DNA of 39,847 nt from Acidobacteriota bacterium (lineage in GTDB: Bacteria > Acidobacteriota > Blastocatellia > Pyrinomonadales > Pyrinomonadaceae), in contig JAFAOW010000029.1 in the NCBI GenBank assembly GCA_019247455.1, positions 1-39,847 on the forward strand. Reading direction: 5' to 3'. Under the pieces are notes generated by a model. The model searched no databases, was not told the DNA's origin, and worked only from the letters and a program-made list of their open reading frames with translations. This document shows, piece by piece, positions 1 to 15,665 of this stretch (positions within the stretch are counted from its first letter, which is position 1; the number at the start of each line of letters is the position of its first letter). A program made the translations under genes and the position numbers.

Positions 1-151
1 GGGTCCGTTCGCAAGCTTTACCGGCAAGGTCGAGGAGGTCAATGAGGACAAGGCTCTTCTGAAGGTATCGATCACTATTTTTGGCCGCTCGACCCCGTAC
101 GAATTGAGTTTCCTCGAGGTGGAAAAGGTCACCTTTGCAGAGGAAGAGTAA
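1..151 (+). CDS. nusG: Transcription termination/antitermination factor NusG, C-terminal part
   Basis: This is the last 49 codons of an open frame entering from the left edge and stopping at TAA 149-151. The peptide begins [13 protein letters not shown] and continues through FGRSTPYEL to EVEKV, which is the KOW domain pattern of NusG. NusG binds RNA polymerase and couples it to Rho or ribosomal protein S10. Its position just before rplK matches the conserved secE-nusG-rplK-rplA order. The N-terminal NGN domain lies outside the window. Confidence 0.93.
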   Translation, partial: GPFASFTGKVEEVNEDKALLKVSITIFGRSTPYELSFLEVEKVTFAEEE

Positions 152-152
152 C

Positions 153-272
153 GTCGGAACGCAGGCTGCCAGCCTGCGATTGAAGAGTTGAAATGAGGAC
201 ATCCCCGATAAGAACATCGGGGTCGTAAATCGAAAATAAGGAGTGACGCAGGCTGGCAGCCTGCGTTCCGAC
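153..272. repeat. 26-bp perfect inverted repeat flanking an inner hairpin, nusG-rplK spacer
   Basis: The arm at 153-178 is the exact reverse complement of the arm at 247-272 (26 of 26 bases). Each arm is itself nearly palindromic: GCAGGCTG and CAGCCTGC surround one central base. Between the arms is a smaller hairpin, CCCCGAT at 203-209 pairing with ATCGGGG at 216-222. The layout resembles a REP/MITE-like mobile palindromic unit, but it has no coding capacity and no other copy in the window. It lies inside a ribosomal protein operon and ends only three bases before the rplK start codon. Confidence 0.85.
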
Positions 273-275
273 AGA

Positions 276-701
276 ATGGCAAAGAAGATAGAAGGTTATA
301 TCAAACTGCAGATTCCCGCCGGCAAGGCAAACCCGGCGCCGCCTATCGGTCCTGCTTTGGGGCAGCACGGCGTGAATATCATGGAATTCTGCAAGGCTTT
401 TAACGCAAAAACGCAAAACGACGACCCGGATATGAAGATCCCCGTCGTGATCACCGTTTATGCGGATCGCTCATTCACATTCGAGACGAAAACACCGCCT
501 GCAGCAGATCTTTTGAGGAAGGCAGCAGGCATTGCAAAGGGTTCGGGCAAGCCGAACAAGGAAAAGATCGGTTCGATCTCCAAGGCTAAGATCGAGGAGA
601 TCGCACAGAAGAAGATGCAGGACCTCAACACAACGAACCTCGCTTCAGCAATGAAGACGATCGAGGGCACGGCGCGTTCGATGGGACTGACAATTGAATA
701 G
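276..701 (+). CDS. rplK: 50S ribosomal protein L11
   Basis: L11 (141 residues, the normal size) binds the GTPase-associated region of 23S rRNA together with L10-L12. The sequence begins [13 protein letters not shown] and contains [13 protein letters not shown] and the KTPPAADLL segment, both typical of L11. I chose the ATG at 276 because MAKK is the family N-terminus. An in-frame GTG at 243 would add eleven residues translated from the repeat. The purine-rich ribosome-binding candidate AAGGAG (237-242) is more than 30 bases from the ATG because the right arm of the inverted repeat lies between them. Folding of that arm could shorten the effective distance. Confidence 0.96.
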   Translation: MAKKIEGYIKLQIPAGKANPAPPIGPALGQHGVNIMEFCKAFNAKTQNDDPDMKIPVVITVYADRSFTFETKTPPAADLLRKAAGIAKGSGKPNKEKIGSISKAKIEEIAQKKMQDLNTTNLASAMKTIEGTARSMGLTIE

Positions 702-709
702 TAGGCTCC

Positions 710-746
710 ATGAGGACCTATGTGTCCTATGTGACCTATGAGGGAG
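710..746 (+). repeat. Four short tandem units of 9-10 bp, rplK-rplA spacer
   Basis: Four consecutive units begin with ATG at 710, 720, 729 and 738: ATGAGGACCT, ATGTGTCCT, ATGTGACCT and ATGAGGGAG. The array sits between the rplK stop and the rplA ribosome-binding site. It does not encode a recognisable peptide. It may be a micro-satellite-like expansion or part of a dispersed spacer repeat. Confidence 0.6.
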
Positions 747-782
747 GCGATCGTTGAATCGCCGCTAATACCTGGAGGTAAA

Positions 783-1475
783 ATGAAAAGAGGCAAGAAA
801 TATCTTGCCGCTCTCGATAAGATCGAGGTCGGTAAGAAGCACACACTCGACGAGGCGGTCTCAAAACTGAAAGAGATCGCATTCGCCAAATTCGACGAAA
901 CAGTTGAACTGACGATGTGGCTGGGCGTGGATCCGCGTAAAGCGGACCAACTCGTTCGGGGAACGATCGTGCTTCCTCACGGTCTGGGCGGCGCCGCCAA
1001 GAAGGTCGTGGTTGTCGCCCAGGGCGACAAGATCAAGGAGGCGCAGGACGCCGGTGCCGATTTTGCGGGCGGCGATGACATAGTCGAAAAGATCAAAGGC
1101 GGCTGGCTAGATTTTGACGCATTGATCGCAACGCCCGACATGATGGGCAAGGTAGGCCAATTGGGCAAGGTCCTGGGGCCCCGCGGGTTGATGCCGAATC
1201 CCAAGACCGGCACGGTCACTATGGACGTCAAGACCGCTATCGAGGAGACCAAGGCCGGTAAGGTCGAGTACCGCGTCGACAAGACGGGCGTTATTCACTC
1301 GCCGGTCGGTAAGGTGTCATTCGATCAGGCGAAACTAGCTGAGAATACACGCGTTCTTATTAATGCGGTGATGAAGGCAAAGCCGACAACCGCAAAAGGC
1401 CGCTATCTGAAAAAGATCAATCTAGCGGCGACGATGAGCCCCGGCGTTCTGCTCGACGAGCTTGCGTACGTTTAA
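783..1475 (+). CDS. rplA: 50S ribosomal protein L1
   Basis: L1 (230 residues) forms the L1 stalk of the large subunit and in many bacteria represses its own operon. Recognisable segments are [10 protein letters not shown] at the start, [20 protein letters not shown], the [14 protein letters not shown] motif, and the C-terminal [11 protein letters not shown]. The ATG at 783 is preceded by GGAGG at 774-778 with 4 bases spacing. The open frame could extend upstream to 738, but that would translate the tandem repeat and give an unusual N-terminus. It is followed 19 bases later by rplJ. Confidence 0.96.
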   Translation: MKRGKKYLAALDKIEVGKKHTLDEAVSKLKEIAFAKFDETVELTMWLGVDPRKADQLVRGTIVLPHGLGGAAKKVVVVAQGDKIKEAQDAGADFAGGDDIVEKIKGGWLDFDALIATPDMMGKVGQLGKVLGPRGLMPNPKTGTVTMDVKTAIEETKAGKVEYRVDKTGVIHSPVGKVSFDQAKLAENTRVLINAVMKAKPTTAKGRYLKKINLAATMSPGVLLDELAYV

Positions 1476-1494
1476 GGAGTGAGGGAGTAACGAA

Positions 1495-2205
1495 ATGAAA
1501 TCAAGAGAAACAAAAGCACAAGATCTAGCTGCCCTCACCGAGTCGCTTGCGAGCTCTAAGTCTGCGATGGTCGTTAGCTTCTCCGGGCTGACTGTCGGTA
1601 AGGACCAGGAGTTTCGCAACAGTATTCGTGAGGCAGGCGCAAAATACCAGGTCGTCAAGAACACACTCGCCCGGATCGCGGTCAAGGGAACGCAGTTCGA
1701 GGACGTCAGCGATTCGCTAAAAGGAGTGACCGCTATTGCGTGGACCGACGACGACCCGGTTGTCCTTTCGAAAGCGATCTCGAAGTTCATGAAGGACAAC
1801 GCCGATATCTACACGTTCAAGACAGGCGTCGTGGACGGCAAGCTCGTTGACCTTCAGCAGCTCGGAGTTATTGCAAGCCTTCCGTCAAAAGAGGAGCTTA
1901 TCTCGAAGCTGCTTTACGTCCTGAACGCACAGGCCCAGCGAATCGTCACCGTTATCAACGCGGTGCCGCGGAACCTGGCGGTTGTGGTTGACCAGATAGG
2001 TAAGCAGGAAGGGCGTGCACCAGGTTCACCCGCTGCCGAGGCCTCTCCGGCGGAAGAAGCGAAGGCAACGGATGCGGCCCCTGCCGGGGAAGCTCCAGCC
2101 GACGCCCCGACCGAGGCTACGGAAGAGGCAGTCGCGGCGGCGGCGGATGATGCCGCAGAGACAGTTGTTGAGGAGGCTCCGGCCGAAGAGCCGGCAGCAG
2201 AATAA
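1495..2205 (+). CDS. rplJ: 50S ribosomal protein L10 with long acidic Ala/Glu/Pro-rich tail
   Basis: L10 anchors L7/L12 dimers to the ribosome stalk. Residues 1-170 match the family (MVVSFSGLTV, YQVVKNTLARIA, LPSKEELISKLL). Residues 171-236 form a 66-residue low-complexity tail of Ala, Glu, Pro, Asp and Thr ending in EEPAAE. Usual L10 proteins stop near 165-175 residues. The start ATG is preceded by GGAG at about 1485-1488. Only 19 bases separate it from rplA, so there is no room here for the usual L10 leader. The tail begins just after the helix that carries L12, so it could be a disordered extension of the stalk; that is inference. Confidence 0.94.
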   Translation: MKSRETKAQDLAALTESLASSKSAMVVSFSGLTVGKDQEFRNSIREAGAKYQVVKNTLARIAVKGTQFEDVSDSLKGVTAIAWTDDDPVVLSKAISKFMKDNADIYTFKTGVVDGKLVDLQQLGVIASLPSKEELISKLLYVLNAQAQRIVTVINAVPRNLAVVVDQIGKQEGRAPGSPAAEASPAEEAKATDAAPAGEAPADAPTEATEEAVAAAADDAAETVVEEAPAEEPAAE

Positions 2206-2212
2206 AAGTTTG

Positions 2213-2275
2213 TTTGGAGTGCGCGATCTATCGCGTACTAACGCCAATCGTACGCGATAAATCGCGCACTCCGAA
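2213..2275. repeat. Long near-perfect inverted repeat (26-bp arms, 11-nt loop), rplJ-rplL spacer
   Basis: The arm at 2213-2238 pairs with 2250-2275 across an 11-nt loop. There is one true mismatch (C/A) and one G-U pair in the RNA form. The core is TGCGCGAT plus TATCGCGTAC and its complement. It starts eight bases after the rplJ stop. There is no T-tract after it, so it is not a standard terminator. It could be a stable mRNA hairpin or RNase III processing site, or a palindromic repeat insertion. Its sequence differs from the repeat at 153-272. Confidence 0.85.
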
Positions 2276-2497
2276 CTTAAGAGCCGTACCAAGGAAAACG
2301 GGCCTTGTGATTTGTCAGGTCACGCGGGCTTCGGACAAGAAGAGCAGGTGATGCAACCCCGCTAATCGAGTCCCTGGGTTCTAGCGGCAAACACGAGTGG
2401 ATCGTGGATCGAAAATAGTAAATAGAGAAACCTATTTACGATTCACCATTTGCGATTTACTAAGTACAGAACCCTAAATAGGAGAAAAGGTAAAATC
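2276..2497 (+). other. rplL 5' spacer with further hairpins
   Basis: This is a non-coding stretch between the inverted repeat and rplL. Two further small stems are visible: CCGCTA (2359-2364) with TAGCGG (2382-2387), and GTAAATAG (2418-2425) with CTATTTAC (2432-2439). The last 100 bases are AT-rich with recurring ATTTAC words. The stretch could be a structured leader that sets L7/L12 output apart from L10, since L12 is needed in several copies per ribosome. I cannot match it to a known leader family with confidence. Confidence 0.35.
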
Positions 2498-2893
2498 ATG
2501 GCAGTTACAAAAGCTGATGTAGTTGAGTATTTGAAGGGAATGTCGCTTCTCGAAGCGTCTGAGCTGGTCAAGGAACTCGAGGAAGTATTTGGAGTTTCGG
2601 CGGCTGCTGCTGCTGCACCGATGGTGATGGCGGCTGGCGCCGGTGCCGGCGGCGGTGAGGCTGCTCCTGCTGAAGAGAAGGATTCGTTTGATGTCGTCCT
2701 CCAGTCGGCGGGCGGCAACAAGATCGCAGTCATTAAGGTGGTTCGCGAGATCGTTGCGGGTCTTGGACTCAAAGAAGCCAAGGACCTAGTCGACGGCGCT
2801 CCGAAACCGCTCAAGGAAGGCGTTTCCAAGGCAGAGGCCGAAGAGATCAAGACGAAGCTGACCGAAGCGGGCGCTACTGTCGAGGTCAAGTAG
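2498..2893 (+). CDS. rplL: 50S ribosomal protein L7/L12
   Basis: L7/L12 (131 residues) is the flexible stalk protein that recruits translational GTPases. The N-terminal dimerisation part ([20 protein letters not shown]) is followed by an Ala/Gly hinge. The C-terminal domain contains [28 protein letters not shown] and [17 protein letters not shown]. The ATG at 2498 gives the family N-terminus MAVTKADVV, and purine-rich AGGAG/AAAGG lies 7-13 bases upstream. In-frame codons upstream to 2450 look like translated spacer. Confidence 0.96.
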   Translation: MAVTKADVVEYLKGMSLLEASELVKELEEVFGVSAAAAAAPMVMAAGAGAGGGEAAPAEEKDSFDVVLQSAGGNKIAVIKVVREIVAGLGLKEAKDLVDGAPKPLKEGVSKAEAEEIKTKLTEAGATVEVK

Positions 2894-2906
2894 TTTTCGA
2901 AACAAG

Positions 2907-2953
2907 GGATCGATGATCGTGCATCGGGCTTTGCCTGGAACGATCATCGGTCC
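2907..2953 (+). terminator. Stem-loop after rplL, weak terminator or processing site
   Basis: A 14-bp stem forms between 2907-2920 and 2940-2953 with one G-U pair; its core is CGATGATCGT pairing with ACGATCATCG. The loop can form a smaller GGCTTTGCC-type hairpin. The tract after it (GTTAGTTTATC) is only partly T-rich, so termination may be partial. It sits exactly where many bacteria attenuate or process the rplL-rpoB message. Confidence 0.5.
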
Positions 2954-2970
2954 GTTAGTTTATCAAGCAG

Positions 2971-3354
2971 ATGAGGTATTTCTCGCCGATCGCGACTCTC
3001 GCCTTAGTATTCGCTGTCCTTTTGGGTACAGCTTTCAAGTGCGGTGACCAGCGAGACGAACAGAAGCCGGCGGCCAACAACTCTCGGGCAACTCCGCAGA
3101 CTGGTCCGTCCAGTTCTGGGTTGAAACTCGGCGAGTATGCCTGCTACGGGAACGGCGGGCTGCTTATCGGCCTTGGTTTCAAGGTCCTTTCCGGTGGTCG
3201 GTATACAGACCTCGACGGCAAGGGATCGGGAAGTTTTTCGATCTCCGGCGACACTGTCGAATTTGACGGCGGCCATCTGGATGGGCAGGTCGGAAGGAAC
3301 CTTCATGACTACAAGTTCAGCATTAAGCAGGCAGACTGCGAGCCGTTTTCCTAG
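2971..3354 (+). CDS. Small secreted protein of unknown function between rplL and rpoB
   Basis: This is a 127-residue protein. It has an N-terminal hydrophobic segment (residues 6-22, TLALVFAVLLGTAF) that looks like a signal peptide, so it is probably periplasmic. The cysteine after AFK is not in a good lipobox. A low-complexity linker rich in Ala, Asn, Pro and Ser (about 31-50) precedes a compact domain. That domain has the pattern GEYACYGNGG, GLGFKVLSGGRYTDLDGKG and VEFDGGHLDG, which suggests a small beta-sandwich or barrel. I do not recognise a named family. No clear ribosome-binding site precedes the ATG. An envelope protein gene in the middle of the rplL-rpoB junction is unexpected. Confidence 0.7.
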   Translation: MRYFSPIATLALVFAVLLGTAFKCGDQRDEQKPAANNSRATPQTGPSSSGLKLGEYACYGNGGLLIGLGFKVLSGGRYTDLDGKGSGSFSISGDTVEFDGGHLDGQVGRNLHDYKFSIKQADCEPFS

Positions 3355-3726
3355 AGTGGGCCTCCCCGCTTGCGTTCATGCTTTAGAGCTGATAAGCTAA
3401 TAGGTTCGCGCTTCTACCTAATTTTCAGGAGTGTGAAGTTCGGTTTTTCGGGGGTTGGGTATCGATCGGCCTAAGTCGTTCATTCCCTGGGTTTTAACGC
3501 GATAGACGAGTCGCAAACGAGTGGAGAGTGGGTGCTCTTTTTGGCACGCCCGTACAATCCGGTCAAACAGCGAAAACTGCTGAAAAAGCGGTCTGGGTAG
3601 AGTTTACCCTCGGCCGCGTTTGTCGTCTTTTCGCGGAAAGCGATCTTTGGGAAGCTTTTGTTGCCACAAATCGTAACAGCAAGCTTTTCAAAAATCAACA
3701 CGTTTTTTATTGCCGCTATCAATCAT
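3355..3726 (+). other. 372-base spacer upstream of rpoB
   Basis: No convincing gene is present. A short AGAG...CTCT stem followed by five T residues lies near 3524-3542. A TACAAT hexamer, a possible -10 element, is at 3553-3558, but no matching -35 is evident. AAGCTT copies near 3652 and 3684 could pair. A long untranslated leader or an internal promoter for rpoBC is plausible but unproven. Confidence 0.3.
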
Positions 3727-8175
<4,449 letters not shown>

Positions 8176-8181
8176 TAACCG

Positions 8182-8408
8182 ATGAACTGGTTTCGCATAG
8201 TTGGAGTTTTGGCCGCGCTTTGGGGAGCAGGAGTGCTCATCTCTTGGGTACTCCGACCACGCAGCGGGGCGACCGGCGCGGGCGCTGCAGGTGAGTACAC
8301 CGGTTTGGTGCTCGGTCTATTATTGCTCGGTGCGGGTTTGTATGCCGCAGTCACAGGTGGACGTAAACCAAAAGAGACGGCTCTGCCGGAGATAGATTCT
8401 AAAAAATA

Positions 8409-8409
<1 letters not shown>
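8182..8409 (+). CDS. Two-TM small membrane protein between rpoB and rpoC
   Basis: This is a 75-residue protein with two hydrophobic helices (about residues 5-24 and 40-58). They are joined by an Arg/Gly/Ala loop and followed by a charged, Lys-rich tail ending DSKK. It starts six bases after the rpoB stop, and its TAA shares the final A with the rpoC ATG (TAATG). That layout implies coupled translation of rpoB, this gene and rpoC. I do not recognise a family. Both ends fit a short real gene: the frame exactly fills the gap and the composition is membrane-like. Confidence 0.72.
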
Positions 8410-12692
<4,283 letters not shown>

Positions 12693-12701
12693 ACTATTTA
12701 C

Positions 12702-13895
12702 TTAATTACCATTTACGGCCCCGGAGCTCATAGGCTTCGGGGCTTTTTTAGTGCGCAGCGCGAGCGCGATCTGCAGTACGATCAACAAAACGATCGAGAT
12801 GATCAGCACGTACATTCCGGAGTGCAGGCTTCCAGATCTTTCCGAGATATAGCCTATGAGCCGTGTCGAAAGTGCTGCCCCTATCGTGCCTGCAATGAAT
12901 AACGGAGTCGCTCGCCTTGAAGCGGTCGCGCCGAAGACACGTGAGAACCTGGCAACATTCGTCGGGAATATCCATGACGTACCAATGCCGGACAATACTG
13001 CTCCGACGCTAAGCAGCGGTACGTTCGGGGCCGCGAGAATGATCAGCATTCCGACGAGCACGATCAGAAGGCCCAATATCAGCATCACATTTTCGCTAAA
13101 AACGCGGAACAGTCCCGGCGCGACGCCTCTACCGATCACAAAGAACGAAAAGTAAAGGAGCGTTGGCGACAGCCATGGCAAAAGCGGTGCCCCATCGACC
13201 CTTCCTGTATATGTCGTAAGCCAGCCGCCGATCCCGCTCTCAAACCCTACGTGAATAAAGTTGAAAAGGGCGATCATCCACGCGAGCGATGTCGTCCAGA
13301 TCGGTACGCGGTCTCTGATCGCTTCCTCGGCGGCGGGCGGATGCGTATTAACGCTCAGCGACGGAATGAGTGCGAGGGAAAGGATAAGGACAGGCGCGGC
13401 GAGCAGCCAGGTCGTCAGGCCTAGATGGTCGTTTCCGCTAAACGTATCTACAAAAGGTTTAGAGAGGATCGCACCCGCTCCCCAGCAAAAATTGAGCAGG
13501 CTCAGCGCGGCAGCAGTCCTTTCTCCGCTCAATTCGAGGATCACCAAATTGATCGATGGCAGCGTGAGGCCGATGCCAAGCCCGTTCACAAAAAACGCGA
13601 GGAGGCACAGATAGAAAGAGCCCACGTTCATCATTGCGAGCCCTGTTGCCATCAAGAGGCCGCCTAAAAACGCGGCTCCGATATGCCCACTTCGCCTGCC
13701 GAATCTACTTGCCCCCACCGTCCCTAAGATCGACCCCGCAAACTGAGCAGGGAAAAAATCGCTGAGCTGGAGATCGTTCAGCTCGAACCGCTTTGCCATT
13801 ATCGGCAGAACTTGCCCGATCAGCACTGTGGCTATCCCCGAGAGGAAATACAGTATGTGCAGAAGTATCTTTAGATAGCGATGCTCGCGCGGCAT
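12702..13895 (-). CDS. MFS transporter
   Basis: This is a 397-residue, very hydrophobic protein with about twelve TM segments, an MFS-type loop with basic residues (ASRFGRRSGHIGAAF) after TM2, and a central charged loop between the two halves. The NFCWGAGAILSKPF segment and overall style resemble sugar-permease-like (FHS/FucP-type) MFS members, but the substrate cannot be told. It starts with MPREHRYLK. It converges on rpoC. Its last codons read through the rpoC terminator hairpin (12718-12743), so the tail after about residue 383 overlaps that signal. Confidence 0.88.
   Translation of the reverse strand: MPREHRYLKILLHILYFLSGIATVLIGQVLPIMAKRFELNDLQLSDFFPAQFAGSILGTVGASRFGRRSGHIGAAFLGGLLMATGLAMMNVGSFYLCLLAFFVNGLGIGLTLPSINLVILELSGERTAAALSLLNFCWGAGAILSKPFVDTFSGNDHLGLTTWLLAAPVLILSLALIPSLSVNTHPPAAEEAIRDRVPIWTTSLAWMIALFNFIHVGFESGIGGWLTTYTGRVDGAPLLPWLSPTLLYFSFFVIGRGVAPGLFRVFSENVMLILGLLIVLVGMLIILAAPNVPLLSVGAVLSGIGTSWIFPTNVARFSRVFGATASRRATPLFIAGTIGAALSTRLIGYISERSGSLHSGMYVLIISIVLLIVLQIALALRTKKAPKPMSSGAVNGN
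12718..12749 (+). terminator. Intrinsic terminator of the rpoBC operon
   Basis: GCCCCG (12718-12723) pairs with CGGGGC (12738-12743), with additional weaker pairing inside, and is followed by six T residues (12744-12749). It lies 26 bases after the rpoC stop and within the 3' end of the convergent MFS gene. On the - strand the hairpin is not followed by T residues, so it should act mainly on rpoC transcripts. Confidence 0.85.
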
Positions 13896-14315
13896 AAAAG
13901 GCTATTTTGGCAAGTTGAGCACTAGCGTCAACCGTCCGTAGCCCCTTTGTTAGGTCTGGTGAACCAAGATCACAAAAAATCAAGACGAGGTAGATCCGTG
14001 ATATCGGGAAAGCTGCGGTCAAGCGTGTGCAGGTCAGGAGGCGATCTCTGAACCGGCGGTTTAGGGGGGGAACAAACAATATTGGGGCCAAACTTCATAG
14101 ATGACCCCATGTCTTGTTCAATGCTTATTGCTTCATATCGGGTTCAGGTTCGCAATTCGGGTGAGCCTAATTCGGGCCCCCAAGCGACAGGAATTTCTAC
14201 GCGACGCACACTGACTCGGGGTCGGACATGTTAGGACCTCCCCGGTCCATCCTCAAATTGTCAGACAAATTGTCTGATAAATTTTATTAACTTAAACAAA
14301 AGGATAATTTGAACA
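13896..14315. other. Spacer between the MFS gene and the ribBA region
   Basis: I see no credible gene in these 420 bases. The stretch contains a G-run (GGGGGGG near 14065) and a possible TGGGG/CCCCA stem around 14083-14109. The operator-like palindrome at 14261-14277 is listed separately. The last 30 bases before 14316 are AT-rich and carry AAAGGATA, a fair ribosome-binding site for the small decayed frame that follows. Confidence 0.4.
14261..14277. promoter_or_regulatory. 17-bp operator-like palindrome
   Basis: TCAGACAAATTGTCTGA is a perfect palindrome around one central base. Flanking bases make two overlapping TTGTCNNA words. The half-site spacing resembles operators of GntR-type repressors (GT...AC core). 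It lies upstream of an AT-rich promoter-like stretch and the small frame at 14316. No regulator gene is adjacent, so the partner is unknown. Confidence 0.45.
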
Positions 14316-14465
14316 ATGACTAAAGAAATGCAAGAACACTTAGATGCAAGCCTCATAATCCGTCTGGCACTGTGTACGGCAGCTTTGACCCGGCGCCGTC
14401 GGAGAAGGACCGGCCGAAGTGTGCGTAACCGTTGCCGGATCGATCGTCGTATTAACTCGCAATAA
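14316..14465 (+). pseudogene. Probable remnant of a small gene
   Basis: The frame starts well: AAAGGATA, 10 bases, then ATG and the peptide MTKEMQEHLDASLII. After about residue 16 it turns into Arg-rich, non-protein-like sequence. The neighbouring frame from about 14370 reads GTVYGSFDPAPSEKDRPKCA then stop, which looks like a natural protein C-terminus. The simplest reading is that an internal deletion or frameshift joined the start of a gene to its end. It could also be a genuine 49-residue peptide gene. The possible operator lies just upstream. Confidence 0.35.
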
Positions 14466-14518
14466 ATACCGCAGATTCGCTAAAATCCTATAAAGAAAGG
14501 GTAAAGCGGTACTTTTAG

Positions 14519-15646
14519 ATGCCACTCGCACGAATCGATGAAGCCATTGCGGATATTCGCGACGGCAAAATGGTGATCGTCGTAGACGACGAGGATCGTG
14601 AGAACGAGGGTGATCTTGTGTGCGCGGCTGAGAAAGTGACGCCTGAGATCGTGAGTTTTATGGCCGTTCACGGCCGGGGCCTTATCTGTCTGCCGATGAC
14701 CGAGGAGCGCTGCGACGAGCTGCATTTATTTCCTCAGTCCTCGCACAACACTTCGAGTTTCGGAACCGCGTTCACGACCTCGATCGAGGCGCGCGAGGGG
14801 GTGACTACCGGCATTTCGGCCGCCGACCGTGCAAAAACGATCTTAACGGCGGTCGATCCTGCTTCAAAACCGACCGACCTGGCGCGTCCCGGGCATGTTT
14901 TTCCCTTAAGAGCAAAGAAAGGCGGCGTCCTCGTCCGAGTCGGCCAGACCGAGGCGAGTGTCGATCTCGCTCGGTTCGCCGGATTACACCCAGCGGCGGT
15001 AATTTGCGAAATAATGAATGACGACGGCACGATGGCCCGCTTCCGCGAGCTTGAGCAGTTTGCCGCCAAACATGAATTAAGGATCGTTTCGGTCGCCGAT
15101 CTTGTCCGCTATCGGGTGCAAAAGGAAACGCTCGTGAAGCGGATCGTTGAGACCGATCTCCCGACAACTTACGGGGTATTTAAGACCATTCTTTACGAGA
15201 ATGTCATTAACGGCGAAACGCATCTCGCGCTTGTGCGTGGGGACGTTTCGGGTACAACTGAGCCGGTGCTGGTGCGCGTCCAAACCGAGAACGTTACATT
15301 CGCGATGTTCGGGGCCACGGTCGGCGAGGCAGCGGCGGCAATTCACTCCTCTCTCCAAAAGATCTCAGAAGCAGGCCGCGGCGTTGTGGTCTACTTAAGA
15401 CAGCGGGACAATAACCTTGACCTTACCGGGCAGTTGAGGACATACGCCGTCATGCAGAATGAGGGGCTCGATATGCAGTCGGCGAGAGAGTTGACCGGTT
15501 ACGGCAAGGTCCACGATCACGGTATCGGAGCGCAGATCCTAAAGGATCTCGGCGTGAGCAAGATCAGCCTGCTCTCCAACCATCCGCCGCGTGTCAATGC
15601 TCTCGACGCCTTCGGCCTTGAGATCGTCGATAACGTGAGTTTGTAA
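14519..15646 (+). CDS. ribBA: RibBA-like protein: DHBP synthase fused to a degenerate GTP cyclohydrolase II domain
   Basis: This 375-residue protein belongs to riboflavin synthesis. Residues 1-200 match DHBP synthase (RibB), which makes 3,4-dihydroxy-2-butanone 4-phosphate: [12 protein letters not shown] (22-33), [32 protein letters not shown] and [12 protein letters not shown]. The position of the metal-binding His of the GHTEA motif is Gln (Q143). Residues 205-375 align without gaps to GTP cyclohydrolase II, but the three zinc Cys positions are N258, G269 and A271. EGRGIGL is replaced by RDNNLDL, and the Asp/Arg catalytic pair aligns with K330 and H332. The C-terminal tail is also short. 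The RibA half is therefore probably inactive. tamB follows after 19 bases. Confidence 0.9.
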   Translation: MPLARIDEAIADIRDGKMVIVVDDEDRENEGDLVCAAEKVTPEIVSFMAVHGRGLICLPMTEERCDELHLFPQSSHNTSSFGTAFTTSIEAREGVTTGISAADRAKTILTAVDPASKPTDLARPGHVFPLRAKKGGVLVRVGQTEASVDLARFAGLHPAAVICEIMNDDGTMARFRELEQFAAKHELRIVSVADLVRYRVQKETLVKRIVETDLPTTYGVFKTILYENVINGETHLALVRGDVSGTTEPVLVRVQTENVTFAMFGATVGEAAAAIHSSLQKISEAGRGVVVYLRQRDNNLDLTGQLRTYAVMQNEGLDMQSARELTGYGKVHDHGIGAQILKDLGVSKISLLSNHPPRVNALDAFGLEIVDNVSL

Positions 15647-15665
15647 ACAAGGATAACGATCGTCG

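Noticed and set aside
14055-14090. G-run and short stem as a terminator
   Set aside because: There is no T-tract on either strand and the pairing is only five bases.
13705-14091. A 128-codon - strand frame upstream of the MFS gene
   Set aside because: It overlaps the start of the MFS gene in another frame, has no protein-like pattern and no good start signal.
14100-14518. FMN riboswitch upstream of ribBA
   Set aside because: I looked for the conserved RFN element blocks and did not find them in order; the GC-rich words present do not fit the consensus.
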